Shown: piece by piece, positions 1 through 5,646 of the stretch
How the letters are laid out: each line of letters starts with the position of its first letter
How positions within the stretch are numbered: the stretch's first letter is position 1
NCBI GenBank assembly: GCA_040414495.1
Contig: JBEDUI010000108.1
Span: 1-7,639, forward strand
DNA: 7,639 nt
Reading direction: 5' to 3'
Source: DATAVB01 sp040414495
GTDB lineage: Bacteria; Actinomycetota; Actinomycetes; Mycobacteriales; QHCD01
Translations under genes and position numbers: made by a program
Notes under the pieces: generated by a model
Database searches by the model: none
Told to the model about the DNA's origin: nothing
The model's input: the letters and a program-made list of their open reading frames with translations, nothing else

Positions 1-111
1 CGTCGTCGTGACGTGAGGGTGCGGTCGCACGGTTGGGCGTCGTCGTGACGTGAGGGTGCGGTCGCACGGTTGGGCGTCGTCGTGACGTGAGGGTGCGGTC
101 GCAATGTTGAG
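1..111. repeat. Three tandem copies of a 37-bp repeat
   Basis: Three head-to-tail copies lie at 1-37, 38-74 and 75-111. The first two are identical, and the third diverges only in its last few bases. Each unit contains two short inverted repeats, CGTC-GT-GACG and GTGCG-GT-CGCAC, so it could fold or bind a dimeric protein. The third copy loses the outermost pair of the second inverted repeat. A decayed partial copy (GTGACAGGAGGGCGG) appears near 134-148. The array is cut by the window edge, so its full length is unknown. There are no spacers, so it is not CRISPR. No gene is seen in it; function unknown. Confidence 0.9.
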
Positions 112-117
112 CGTCGC

Positions 118-160
118 CGGTTTTGCACCGAGCGTGACAGGAGGGCGGTTTTCGTACCGA
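118..160. repeat. Pair of short hairpin-forming repeats CGGTTTT-n-ACCGA
   Basis: CGGTTTTGCACCGA (118-131) and CGGTTTTCGTACCGA (146-160) are near-identical direct copies. Each is a small inverted repeat, CGGT/ACCG, around a T-rich loop. They lie between the two tandem arrays in the gene-free stretch 1-400. With only four-base stems they are weak structures, and no run of T follows on either strand, so they are not called terminators. Confidence 0.45.
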
Positions 161-225
161 AGAATCAACCGCTATGTCACGTTCGCTGCAAAAAGGTCGG
201 GGGCAACTTAGGTCCCGGAAACTGA

Positions 226-375
226 GGTTGGCCGCCAAAGAGCGGTTCGGCGATTCCTTGGTTGGCCGCAAAGAGCGGTTCGGCGATTCCTTGGTTGGCC
301 GCAAAAAGCGGCTCGGCGATTCCTGAGGTTGGCCGCAAAAAGCGGCTCGGCGACTGCTTAGGTCGGCCGCAAAAG
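226..375. repeat. Tandem array of a 33-34-bp hairpin repeat, four full units plus a decayed fifth
   Basis: Units start at 226, 260, 293 and 327 (34, 33, 34 and 34 bp), and a degenerate copy begins at 361. The core of units three and four is a perfect inverted repeat, GCCGC-AAAAA-GCGGC. In units one and two the last C is T, which would keep a G-U pair in a plus-sense RNA. The units have no spacers. A minus-strand reading frame (177-404, TTG start) crosses the array and shows an 11-residue repeat, but the 34-bp units break the frame between copies. I therefore read the array as non-coding. It sits just beyond the deacetylase stop codon. Confidence 0.88.
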
Positions 376-400
376 CATGTCCGCCTAGGGCCGAACGGGA

Positions 401-1189
401 TCAAGCAGCGTCGATGATCGTGAACCGCTCAACCAGCCGACCGTCAGCAAGTCCGGCCTCCCGGGCGCCCTGCGCCGACCAGCCCCGCAGCCGATCTTCC
501 AGACCCTCGACGTGACCGACCTGGCTTACGTGTTCGCGCAGCGCCGACACCTTGCGGTCGAACGTCGCCGTGATATCGACGTACCGATCCGACTCGCGCC
601 CGCCGTTGATCCACAGCTCGTTCACCGTCCAGGCCTCCAGGCCCTCGTCGGACAGTAATTCCGGATGCGCGAACGGGTTGCGGGCATCGGGATAGACCGC
701 GTCGATGGCCGCGGCGCCAGCCGCCCGGTGATCCGGATGCGCCCGAGCCAGCGAGACGAAATCCCATTCTGGCGACTGGCACAGCACGCGTTGCGGCCGA
801 ACCCGGCGGATCTGCCGGGAAATCGCCTTGCGCAGCTCGTGGGTGACGTACAGCGCGCCATCAGGAAATCCGAGGAACGTCACGTCCCGCACCCCGACCG
901 CGGCCGCGGCAGCCCGCTGTTCCTTCTGCCGCAGCGTCGTCATTTCCTCTCGCGGGGTGTCGTCGAAGCCGCCAGCGTCCCCGCTGGTGACCATGCAGTA
1001 CGCGACTTCGATGCCGGCGTCGGTCCAGGTCGCGATGGTCCCGGCCGCGCCGAAGTCGACATCGTCCGGATGCGCCATCACCACCAGCGCGCGTTCGATG
1101 CCGTCCGGACCCGGGGCTTCGGTGCTGCTCACCGGCCGATCGTAATCATCGGGCGCCGCGGACCGCAGACGTGGCCCGCAACCGGCCAT
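401..1189 (-). CDS. PIG-L/LmbE-family zinc-dependent deacetylase
   Basis: This 262-residue protein carries the two hallmarks of the PIG-L fold: AHPDD at residues 39-43 (H40 and D43 as zinc ligands, D42 as the likely general base) and AHPDH at 150-154 (H154 zinc ligand, H151 catalytic). Family members remove N-acetyl groups from GlcNAc-linked compounds; in actinomycetes these include MshB (mycothiol synthesis) and Mca (mycothiol S-conjugate amidase). The sequence does not show which substrate this one uses. No signal peptide is seen, so it is probably cytosolic. It starts 9 bp after the aroQ stop on the same strand, so it is probably co-transcribed and may be translationally coupled. No clear ribosome-binding site precedes the ATG at 1189. 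A GTG at 1132 would remove 19 residues lacking family features and is a plausible alternative start. Family confident, substrate unknown. Confidence 0.9.
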   Translation of the reverse strand: MAGCGPRLRSAAPDDYDRPVSSTEAPGPDGIERALVVMAHPDDVDFGAAGTIATWTDAGIEVAYCMVTSGDAGGFDDTPREEMTTLRQKEQRAAAAAVGVRDVTFLGFPDGALYVTHELRKAISRQIRRVRPQRVLCQSPEWDFVSLARAHPDHRAAGAAAIDAVYPDARNPFAHPELLSDEGLEAWTVNELWINGGRESDRYVDITATFDRKVSALREHVSQVGHVEGLEDRLRGWSAQGAREAGLADGRLVERFTIIDAA

Positions 1190-1198
1190 GTCACTGAA

Positions 1199-1456
1199 TC
1201 ACAGCGAACCGCGGCAGGTGCGCAGTACGGCGTCAGCCAACGACGTGCCCGGCGCACCCAGCGCCTGGGCGTATGTCTGCAGGATCGTGCGTTCGCGGCC
1301 CAGTTCCAGCCGCATGCCGCCGCGCGCAAGACGGTGCTCCTGCACTTGGCGGGACAGTTCGGCGCGTCGGGTCACCAGCTCGATGATCTGCGCGTCCAGC
1401 TCGTCGATCTGGTCGCGCAGGCCGGGAATCACGTCGTCGGATGCGGGGACGGTCAT
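1199..1456 (-). CDS. aroQ: Chorismate mutase, AroQ-delta type (Rv0948c-like)
   Basis: The 85-residue all-helical protein converts chorismate to prephenate, the branch point to phenylalanine and tyrosine. It aligns from memory, without gaps up to about residue 65, with the M. tuberculosis enzyme Rv0948c: LRDQIDELDAQI at 13-24, RRAELS at 30-35, ARGGMRL at 44-50 and GRE at 53-55. The active-site residues Arg18, Arg35, Arg46, Arg58 and Glu59 of the mycobacterial enzyme correspond here to R14, R31, R42, R54 and E55. Enzymes of this class are weak alone and are activated in complex with DAHP synthase through their C-terminus. Here the tail ends RTCRGSL, shorter than the mycobacterial RLGRGRLGH. The start is ATG 1456, preceded five bases upstream by GGAG; an upstream in-frame start at 1495 has no such site. 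The gene follows a leader peptide and terminator (1498-1606) and precedes the deacetylase. Confidence 0.93.
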   Translation of the reverse strand: MTVPASDDVIPGLRDQIDELDAQIIELVTRRAELSRQVQEHRLARGGMRLELGRERTILQTYAQALGAPGTSLADAVLRTCRGSL

Positions 1457-1458
1457 GG

Positions 1459-1465
1459 CTTCTCC
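1459..1465 (-). promoter_or_regulatory. Ribosome-binding site of aroQ
   Basis: GGAGAAG reads on the minus strand with GGAG ending five bases before ATG 1456. It decides in favour of the 85-residue product over the 98-residue alternative. It lies downstream of the leader terminator, as expected for a gene controlled by attenuation. Confidence 0.8.
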
Positions 1466-1497
1466 AAAAACGATGGGGCCACCGCCGACCGGCATAC

Positions 1498-1526
1498 AAA
1501 AGCCCCGGTCTTTGGCGGCCGGGGCT
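1498..1526 (-). terminator. Leader (attenuator) terminator upstream of aroQ
   Basis: On the minus strand, AGCCCCGG (1526-1519) pairs perfectly with CCGGGGCT (1508-1501) around a 10-nt loop, followed by four T residues (1501-1498, the first shared with the stem). It sits between the leader peptide stop codon (1541) and the aroQ ribosome-binding site (1465), so it would end transcription before the gene. The U tract is short, as is common in high-GC actinomycetes. Two further hairpins precede it: a 9-bp stem of 1575-1567 with 1559-1551, containing one G-U pair, and an imperfect 11-position stem of 1552-1542 with 1537-1527. These two share two bases and would compete at their edge. I did not find a clear antiterminator pairing with the terminator arm itself. 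Confidence 0.75.
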
Positions 1527-1540
1527 GTCGGGGTCTGGGA

Positions 1541-1606
1541 TCAGACGCTGACGGGCACCGGGACGCGGTACCCGTAGAAAAATCGGTACGTGCAGGTCTG
1601 ATTCAC
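1541..1606 (-). CDS. Aromatic-rich leader peptide of the aroQ attenuator
   Basis: A 21-codon frame with a GTG start (1606-1604) and TGA stop (1543-1541) lies upstream of aroQ. Residues 7-13 read YRFFYGY: three Tyr (TAC at 1588, 1576 and 1570) and two Phe (1582 and 1579), five aromatic residues in seven. Phe and Tyr are the end products of the pathway that aroQ feeds. The Tyr11-Tyr13 codons lie in or at the 5' arm of the first leader hairpin (1575-1567). A ribosome stalled there for lack of charged tRNA would therefore block that hairpin and change the downstream folding. This is the classical logic of pheA or trp leader control. No Shine-Dalgarno site is seen; a -10-like element at 1614-1619 would start the transcript at or one base before the GTG, which suggests leaderless translation. 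The peptide itself probably has no function. Confidence 0.8.
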   Translation of the reverse strand: MNQTCTYRFFYGYRVPVPVSV

Positions 1607-1613
1607 AGCTGAG

Positions 1614-1622
1614 ATTCTGCCA
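1614..1622 (-). promoter_or_regulatory. Candidate extended -10 promoter of the aroQ leader
   Basis: TGGCAGAAT on the minus strand resembles an extended -10 element (TG, one base, then CAGAAT, four of six matches to TATAAT). It ends seven bases before the leader GTG at 1606, which places the transcription start at or next to the start codon. No convincing -35 box was found at the usual distance; CTGACA at 1649-1644 is too far (24 bp). Modest evidence. Confidence 0.4.
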
Positions 1623-1659
1623 CACGGCCCGCGTCCGGCGCACTGTCAGGCCCGCGCCG

Positions 1660-1665
1660 TATGGT
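1660..1665 (+). promoter_or_regulatory. Candidate -10 element of pcrA
   Basis: TATGGT fits the actinobacterial -10 pattern TANNNT and ends 10 bp before ATG 1676. It would give a very short 5' leader. There is no recognisable -35 box. If it is real, the ATG at 1661 lies inside the promoter and cannot be the start of pcrA. Confidence 0.3.
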
Positions 1666-1675
1666 GGCTGACACG

Positions 1676-4123
1676 ATGAGCGCGTTATTCGAGATCTCCC
1701 AATCTGACATGACTCAAGCGAGTGAAGAGGAAGCGCCGGAGCGGCGATCGTCGCGTATCGATCCGGCCAAGCTGCTGGGTGGATTGAACGCCGCGCAGCG
1801 CCAGGCGGTCGAGCACACCGGCGGTCCGCTGTTGATCGTCGCGGGCGCCGGCTCGGGCAAGACCAGGGTGCTGACGTACCGGATCGCGTACCTACTGTCC
1901 GCGCGGGGCGTCCAGCCAGGCCAGATCTGCGCGATCACGTTCACCAACAAGGCGGCCGGCGAGATGCGCGAACGGGTCGCCGAGCTCGTCGGCGGCCGGG
2001 CCCGGGCCATGTGGGTGTCAACGTTCCACTCGATGTGTGTGCGGATCCTGCGCGCCGAGGCCAAGACGCTCGGGCTGCGCACCACGTTCTCGATCTACGA
2101 CGCCGACGACTCCCGCCGGCTGATCGGCCTGGTCGTCCGCGACCTGGACCTGGATTCCAAGCGGTTCCCGCCGCGCAGCTTGGCCGCGCAGATCAGCAAC
2201 CTGAAGAACGAACTGGTCGACCCCGACACCTGGGCGGCGCGGGCCAGCACCAGCATGGAAAAGGTCATCGCCGAGGTCTATTCGCTCTACCAGCAGCGGT
2301 TGCGGCAGGCCAACGCGCTGGACTTCGACGACCTGATCATGAGCACGGTCAGCCTGCTGCAGGCGTTTCCGGCGGTGGCCGAGCACTACCGGCGGCGGTT
2401 CCGGCACGTGCTGGTCGACGAGTACCAGGACACCAACCACGCGCAGTACGTACTGGTCCGGGAGTTGGTCGGCACCCGCGACCGGCGCACCGTCGACGGC
2501 GACCTGCTCTCCGGCTCCGAGCCGGCCGATGAGGCCGTGCCACCGGCCGAACTGTGTGTGGTGGGTGATGCCGACCAGTCGATCTACGCGTTCCGCGGCG
2601 CCACGATCCGTAACATCATCGAGTTCGAGCGCGACTATCCAAACGCGACGACCGTGCTGCTGGAACAGAACTACCGCTCCACCCAAACGATTCTGTCGGC
2701 CGCCAACGCGGTCATCGCCCGCAACACCGGCCGCCGGCCGAAGAACCTGTGGTCCGAGGCCGGCGACGGTGAACCGGCCCGTGGCTACGTGGCCGACAAC
2801 GAACACGACGAGGCGGCCTGGGTGGCCGGGGAGATCGACCGGCTCTCGGATTCCGAGGGGATCGAGCCGGGCGACGTCGCGGTGTTCTATCGCACCAACG
2901 CTCAATCACGGGTGTTCGAGGAAATCTTCATCCGGGTCGGGTTGCCGTACCGGGTGGTCGGCGGTGTGCGGTTCTACGAACGGCGCGAGGTCCGCGACCT
3001 GATCGCGTACCTGAAGGTCATCGCCAACCCGACCGACGTGGTGAGCCTGCGCCGGATCATCAACACCCCGCGCCGCGGCATCGGTGACCGGGCCCAGGCC
3101 TGCATCGAGGCGTTCGCCGACCGGGAGCGGATCTCGTTCGCCGAGGCGATGGAACGGGCGGCCGAGGCGCCGGGGATCAATCCGCGTTCGGTCAAGGCGG
3201 TCGAGGGCTTCGTCGCCTTGATGACCGAGCTGCGCGGGGTTGCCGCTGGCGACGATGGCGGGCCGTCGGTCGTGATGGAGGCGATCCTGGACCGGACCGG
3301 GTATCTGGCCGAGTTGCAGGAAAGTACCGACCCGCAGGACGAGGGCCGGGTCGACAACCTGAACGAGTTGGTGTCGGTGGCCCGCGAGTACGAGGTCAAC
3401 GCGGCCGCCGCGGCTGGGGCCGAGCTTGAGGCCGATGTCCCGATGGACAACGGTACGGAGGGTTCCGGCGCGATCGGGGCCAGCGGGAGTACCGGCTCGA
3501 GCGGATCGATCCCGGAGTTCCTGGAACGGGTGTCGCTGGTGGCCGACGCCGACTCGGTGCCGAACTCCGAGAACGGCGTGGTCACGTTGATGACCCTGCA
3601 TACGGCGAAGGGCCTGGAATTCCCGGTCGTGTTCCTGACCGGTATGGAGGACGGCGTTTTCCCGCACCTGCGGTCGTTGTCCGACCCGGAGCAGTTGGAG
3701 GAGGAACGGCGACTGGCGTACGTCGGGATCACCCGGGCCCGGCGCCGGCTCTACCTGTCCCGGGCGGAGACCCGCAGCGCCTGGGGTCAGCCGGCGTACA
3801 ACCCGCCCTCCCGGTTCCTCGACGAGATTCCGGACGACCTGGTCGACTGGGCCCGCCGCTCGGCGCCGCGTACCGGCGGTCCGTCGGCCCAGACCGCCGT
3901 GGCCGCGCGGGGTCTGGCCGCTGGAACGCTACGCGGTGGGGCGGGCAACCGACCGGTCATCAGTCTGGAGGTCGGGGACCGGGTCACCCACGACGCGTTC
4001 GGGCTGGGCACGGTCGTGGAGACCAAGGGCGTGGCCGAACGGGCCGAGGCGACGATCGACTTCGGCGCCGAGGTGGGGCGCAAACGGCTGCTGCTGCGGT
4101 ACGCCCCGGTCGTCAAGCTCTGA
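1676..4123 (+). CDS. pcrA: ATP-dependent 3'-5' DNA helicase PcrA/UvrD1 (superfamily 1A)
   Basis: The 815-residue helicase unwinds DNA in nucleotide excision repair and fork rescue. All SF1 motifs are present: Q-motif glutamine Q41, Walker A AGAGSGKT (56-63), Ia TFTNKAAGEM (88-97), TFHS (116-119), Walker B VDEYQD (247-252), III GDADQSIYAFRGA (297-309), IV QNYRST (331-336), V TLHTAKGLEF (640-649) and VI YVGITRAR (682-689). The last 50 residues (from about 766, VGDRVTHDAFGLGTVV) form the Tudor-like tail that in PcrA/UvrD contacts RNA polymerase. Two stretches look longer than in the mycobacterial protein: a 26-residue insert at 267-292 between motifs II and III, and a Gly/Ser-rich linker at 593-611. 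A cysteine at 476 lies in the 2B region. I prefer ATG 1676 (MSALFEIS) because 1661 overlaps the candidate -10; an ATG at 1661 would add five residues. No Shine-Dalgarno site precedes either. Confidence 0.96.
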   Translation: MSALFEISQSDMTQASEEEAPERRSSRIDPAKLLGGLNAAQRQAVEHTGGPLLIVAGAGSGKTRVLTYRIAYLLSARGVQPGQICAITFTNKAAGEMRERVAELVGGRARAMWVSTFHSMCVRILRAEAKTLGLRTTFSIYDADDSRRLIGLVVRDLDLDSKRFPPRSLAAQISNLKNELVDPDTWAARASTSMEKVIAEVYSLYQQRLRQANALDFDDLIMSTVSLLQAFPAVAEHYRRRFRHVLVDEYQDTNHAQYVLVRELVGTRDRRTVDGDLLSGSEPADEAVPPAELCVVGDADQSIYAFRGATIRNIIEFERDYPNATTVLLEQNYRSTQTILSAANAVIARNTGRRPKNLWSEAGDGEPARGYVADNEHDEAAWVAGEIDRLSDSEGIEPGDVAVFYRTNAQSRVFEEIFIRVGLPYRVVGGVRFYERREVRDLIAYLKVIANPTDVVSLRRIINTPRRGIGDRAQACIEAFADRERISFAEAMERAAEAPGINPRSVKAVEGFVALMTELRGVAAGDDGGPSVVMEAILDRTGYLAELQESTDPQDEGRVDNLNELVSVAREYEVNAAAAAGAELEADVPMDNGTEGSGAIGASGSTGSSGSIPEFLERVSLVADADSVPNSENGVVTLMTLHTAKGLEFPVVFLTGMEDGVFPHLRSLSDPEQLEEERRLAYVGITRARRRLYLSRAETRSAWGQPAYNPPSRFLDEIPDDLVDWARRSAPRTGGPSAQTAVAARGLAAGTLRGGAGNRPVISLEVGDRVTHDAFGLGTVVETKGVAERAEATIDFGAEVGRKRLLLRYAPVVKL

Positions 4124-4128
4124 GCCGT

Positions 4129-4174
4129 AAAAAACGACTGCGCGCCACGGGAAATCCCGTGGCGCGCAGTCGTT
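4129..4174. terminator. Bidirectional intrinsic terminator between convergent genes
   Basis: A perfect inverted repeat has 20-bp arms (4133-4152 and 4155-4174) separated by two A residues. Six A on the plus side (4129-4134) become a run of six T on the minus strand, making it a strong terminator for the secreted protein gene at 4185. On the plus strand the stem is followed by CTTGAT, a weaker tail, and would stop pcrA transcription five bases after its stop codon. Confidence 0.92.
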
Positions 4175-4184
4175 CTTGATGGGC

Positions 4185-5558
4185 TTACTTGCGCCAGAAT
4201 GCGTACCCGTTGGGGATGAAGCGATCCCAACCGTCGGCCGACTTCGTGTACTGGCTGACCGTGCTGGTCGAGCTGGAGACGACCACGCCGGCCGAGCCAC
4301 CGCCGTCGAACATCACGGCTTCGCTCGCCTTCATGTGGTACGCCAACGCGGTCGACTCGCGCGCGGTCAGCCCGGAGAAGTTGCTGTGGGCCGAGTCGGT
4401 TTGGCCCTGCGCGACTGCGATGAACATCCGCTTCCCGCCGGGCATGATGCCGACGATCGTGCGGGCCACCGCGTTGTCCTTCGAGCAGACCGGGCCCTGG
4501 TAGCGGCCCTCGTGCACCAGCGCCATACCGACGCCCATGGCCGTGTCCACACCGTGCGGGGCCGAGGAATGCAGGAACTTCCCGGCCGCGATCGCCGCGC
4601 CGCGCGCGGCCCCCAGCGACCGCAGCCGGTTCACCGCCCGGCCCTGGGCCTCGATGACGTAGCCGTTCTTCGGGATGGCCGTGCCGCTGATGTGCTTGTT
4701 GACCGCGATGATCTTGTGCCGGCTGACCACGAATTCCCGCATCTGCTGCGTCGGCCGCAGGTATTTACGCGCGCCGTCGCCCCAGGCCGGGGTGAAGACC
4801 GCCATGCCGTCGCGCGGCAGGTAGTCACTGTTCCAGGCCTGGGCGTGCAGCGTGCCTTTACGGGTCTTGATCGGGATGCTCAGCCACACGGTGCCGATCG
4901 TTGCGGTGTGGTTCTTCTGGATGATCAGCGACGTCTGCTTCTTGGAAAGACCCTTTTGTACGGTGCCGCCGCGGGTCACCTCAGCGCCGTACGGCGAGCC
5001 GTCCTGGCCGAGGTGGAAGAAGTCGCCGTTGGTCGCCACGAACGCATGCGAGCCGGAGATCTTGTTGCGCAGCGTGGTGAGGTTGGTGACCGAGCCCTTG
5101 GTCAGCGGACCAGGTCGGGTGGTCGCACCCGGGCCGCCGAGGTTGGCGACGGTGACGTACAACGGGGTGCGTCCGGCCTTGGTGTACTTGCGGACGGTGA
5201 CGCCGGGCCGGATGAAGACTCGCTGCATATTCGCGCCCGCGTACGGGTCGGCCGGAGCGGCACACGGCAGCTTCTGACCGTTCGGCGCGGTGGCCACCAG
5301 CGATCCGGGCTTCGAGCCCGAGGTGACCGGGCCGGTCGGCATCTGGGTGTCGGGCAGCTGCCCGGAGGAGGCGGGGCTCGGAGCGCCGACGAGATCGGCG
5401 AGCAAGGTCGGGGACAGCAGACCCGTATCGCTGAGCGCAAGCGGATTCGACCCGCCCGGAGCGGCACCGGCGGGACCGACCCCGCCGACGGCCAGACCGG
5501 CAACGGCAACAACGATGGAAACAGGCACTAGAGCTCTTCGGGGCAGGTGAAATCGCAT
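4185..5558 (-). CDS. Secreted phosphodiester glycosidase-domain (NAGPA-like) protein
   Basis: The 457-residue product starts with a signal peptide: basic MRFHLPRR, a hydrophobic stretch to about residue 27, and a likely cleavage after AGA near 33. A Pro/Ser-rich linker follows to about residue 100. The rest resembles the NAGPA-type phosphodiester glycosidase domain (PF09992), with the conserved NGDFF at 177-181, ARTIVGI at 365-371, FDGGGSAG at 417-424 and a closing PNGYAFW at 449-455. In the human relative this fold removes GlcNAc from mannose-6-phosphate diesters; bacterial substrates are mostly unknown and may be envelope or exopolysaccharide phosphodiesters. Two cysteines (99 and 358) could form a disulphide outside the cell. 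The start ATG 5558 is chosen because GGAG lies five bases upstream (5567-5564); the in-frame GTG at 5564 overlaps that site. The gene ends at a strong terminator and lies 88 bp downstream of a membrane protein gene on the same strand. Confidence 0.88.
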   Translation of the reverse strand: MRFHLPRRALVPVSIVVAVAGLAVGGVGPAGAAPGGSNPLALSDTGLLSPTLLADLVGAPSPASSGQLPDTQMPTGPVTSGSKPGSLVATAPNGQKLPCAAPADPYAGANMQRVFIRPGVTVRKYTKAGRTPLYVTVANLGGPGATTRPGPLTKGSVTNLTTLRNKISGSHAFVATNGDFFHLGQDGSPYGAEVTRGGTVQKGLSKKQTSLIIQKNHTATIGTVWLSIPIKTRKGTLHAQAWNSDYLPRDGMAVFTPAWGDGARKYLRPTQQMREFVVSRHKIIAVNKHISGTAIPKNGYVIEAQGRAVNRLRSLGAARGAAIAAGKFLHSSAPHGVDTAMGVGMALVHEGRYQGPVCSKDNAVARTIVGIMPGGKRMFIAVAQGQTDSAHSNFSGLTARESTALAYHMKASEAVMFDGGGSAGVVVSSSTSTVSQYTKSADGWDRFIPNGYAFWRK

Positions 5559-5563
5559 CGGCA

Positions 5564-5567
5564 CTCC
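5564..5567 (-). promoter_or_regulatory. Ribosome-binding site of the secreted glycosidase-domain gene
   Basis: GGAG on the minus strand, five bases before ATG 5558. It overlaps the alternative GTG at 5564 and so rules against that start. Confidence 0.7.
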
Positions 5568-5580
5568 GGCAGACTGGTCT

Positions 5581-5622
5581 CAGGGGTCAGTCCGGGAGCT
5601 TAGGGGTCAAGTCCGACCTAAG
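5581..5622. promoter_or_regulatory. Direct and inverted repeats upstream of the secreted protein gene
   Basis: AGGGGTCAGTCC (5582-5593) and AGGGGTCAAGTCC (5602-5614) are direct repeats exactly 20 bp apart, about two helical turns. The second lies inside an inverted repeat, CTTAGG (5599-5604) and CCTAAG (5617-5622). They occupy the 88-bp gap between two minus-strand genes, just upstream of the secreted protein's ribosome-binding site. The arrangement is what one expects of an operator for a dimeric regulator, but no regulator is known and no clear -10/-35 pair was found. Confidence 0.4.
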
Positions 5623-5646
5623 AGACCCGGGTGTACGAAACCTCGT

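Noticed and set aside
1..375. CRISPR array
   Set aside because: Unit lengths of 37 and 34 bp are CRISPR-like, but the copies are directly abutting with no spacers, and no cas gene is present.
177..404. Minus-strand TTG-started frame of 75 residues with a repeated 11-residue block (GIAEPLFAANQ)
   Set aside because: It is the translation of the 33-34-bp DNA repeat. The 34-bp units shift the frame so that one unit reads as unrelated residues, and there is no ribosome-binding site. A selected protein repeat would keep a multiple of three.
665..1612. Long plus-strand open frame of 315 codons
   Set aside because: It lies opposite the deacetylase, aroQ and the leader, all of which have clear family or regulatory signatures. 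It is a shadow frame produced by high GC content.
2018..2905. Minus-strand open frame of 295 codons inside pcrA
   Set aside because: It is opposite conserved helicase motifs and has no recognisable domain; an antisense shadow of a GC-rich gene.
4176..5531. Plus-strand open frame of 451 codons opposite the secreted protein gene
   Set aside because: The minus strand has a signal peptide, conserved domain motifs, a ribosome-binding site and a terminator; the plus frame is Arg/Gly/Asp-rich with no features.
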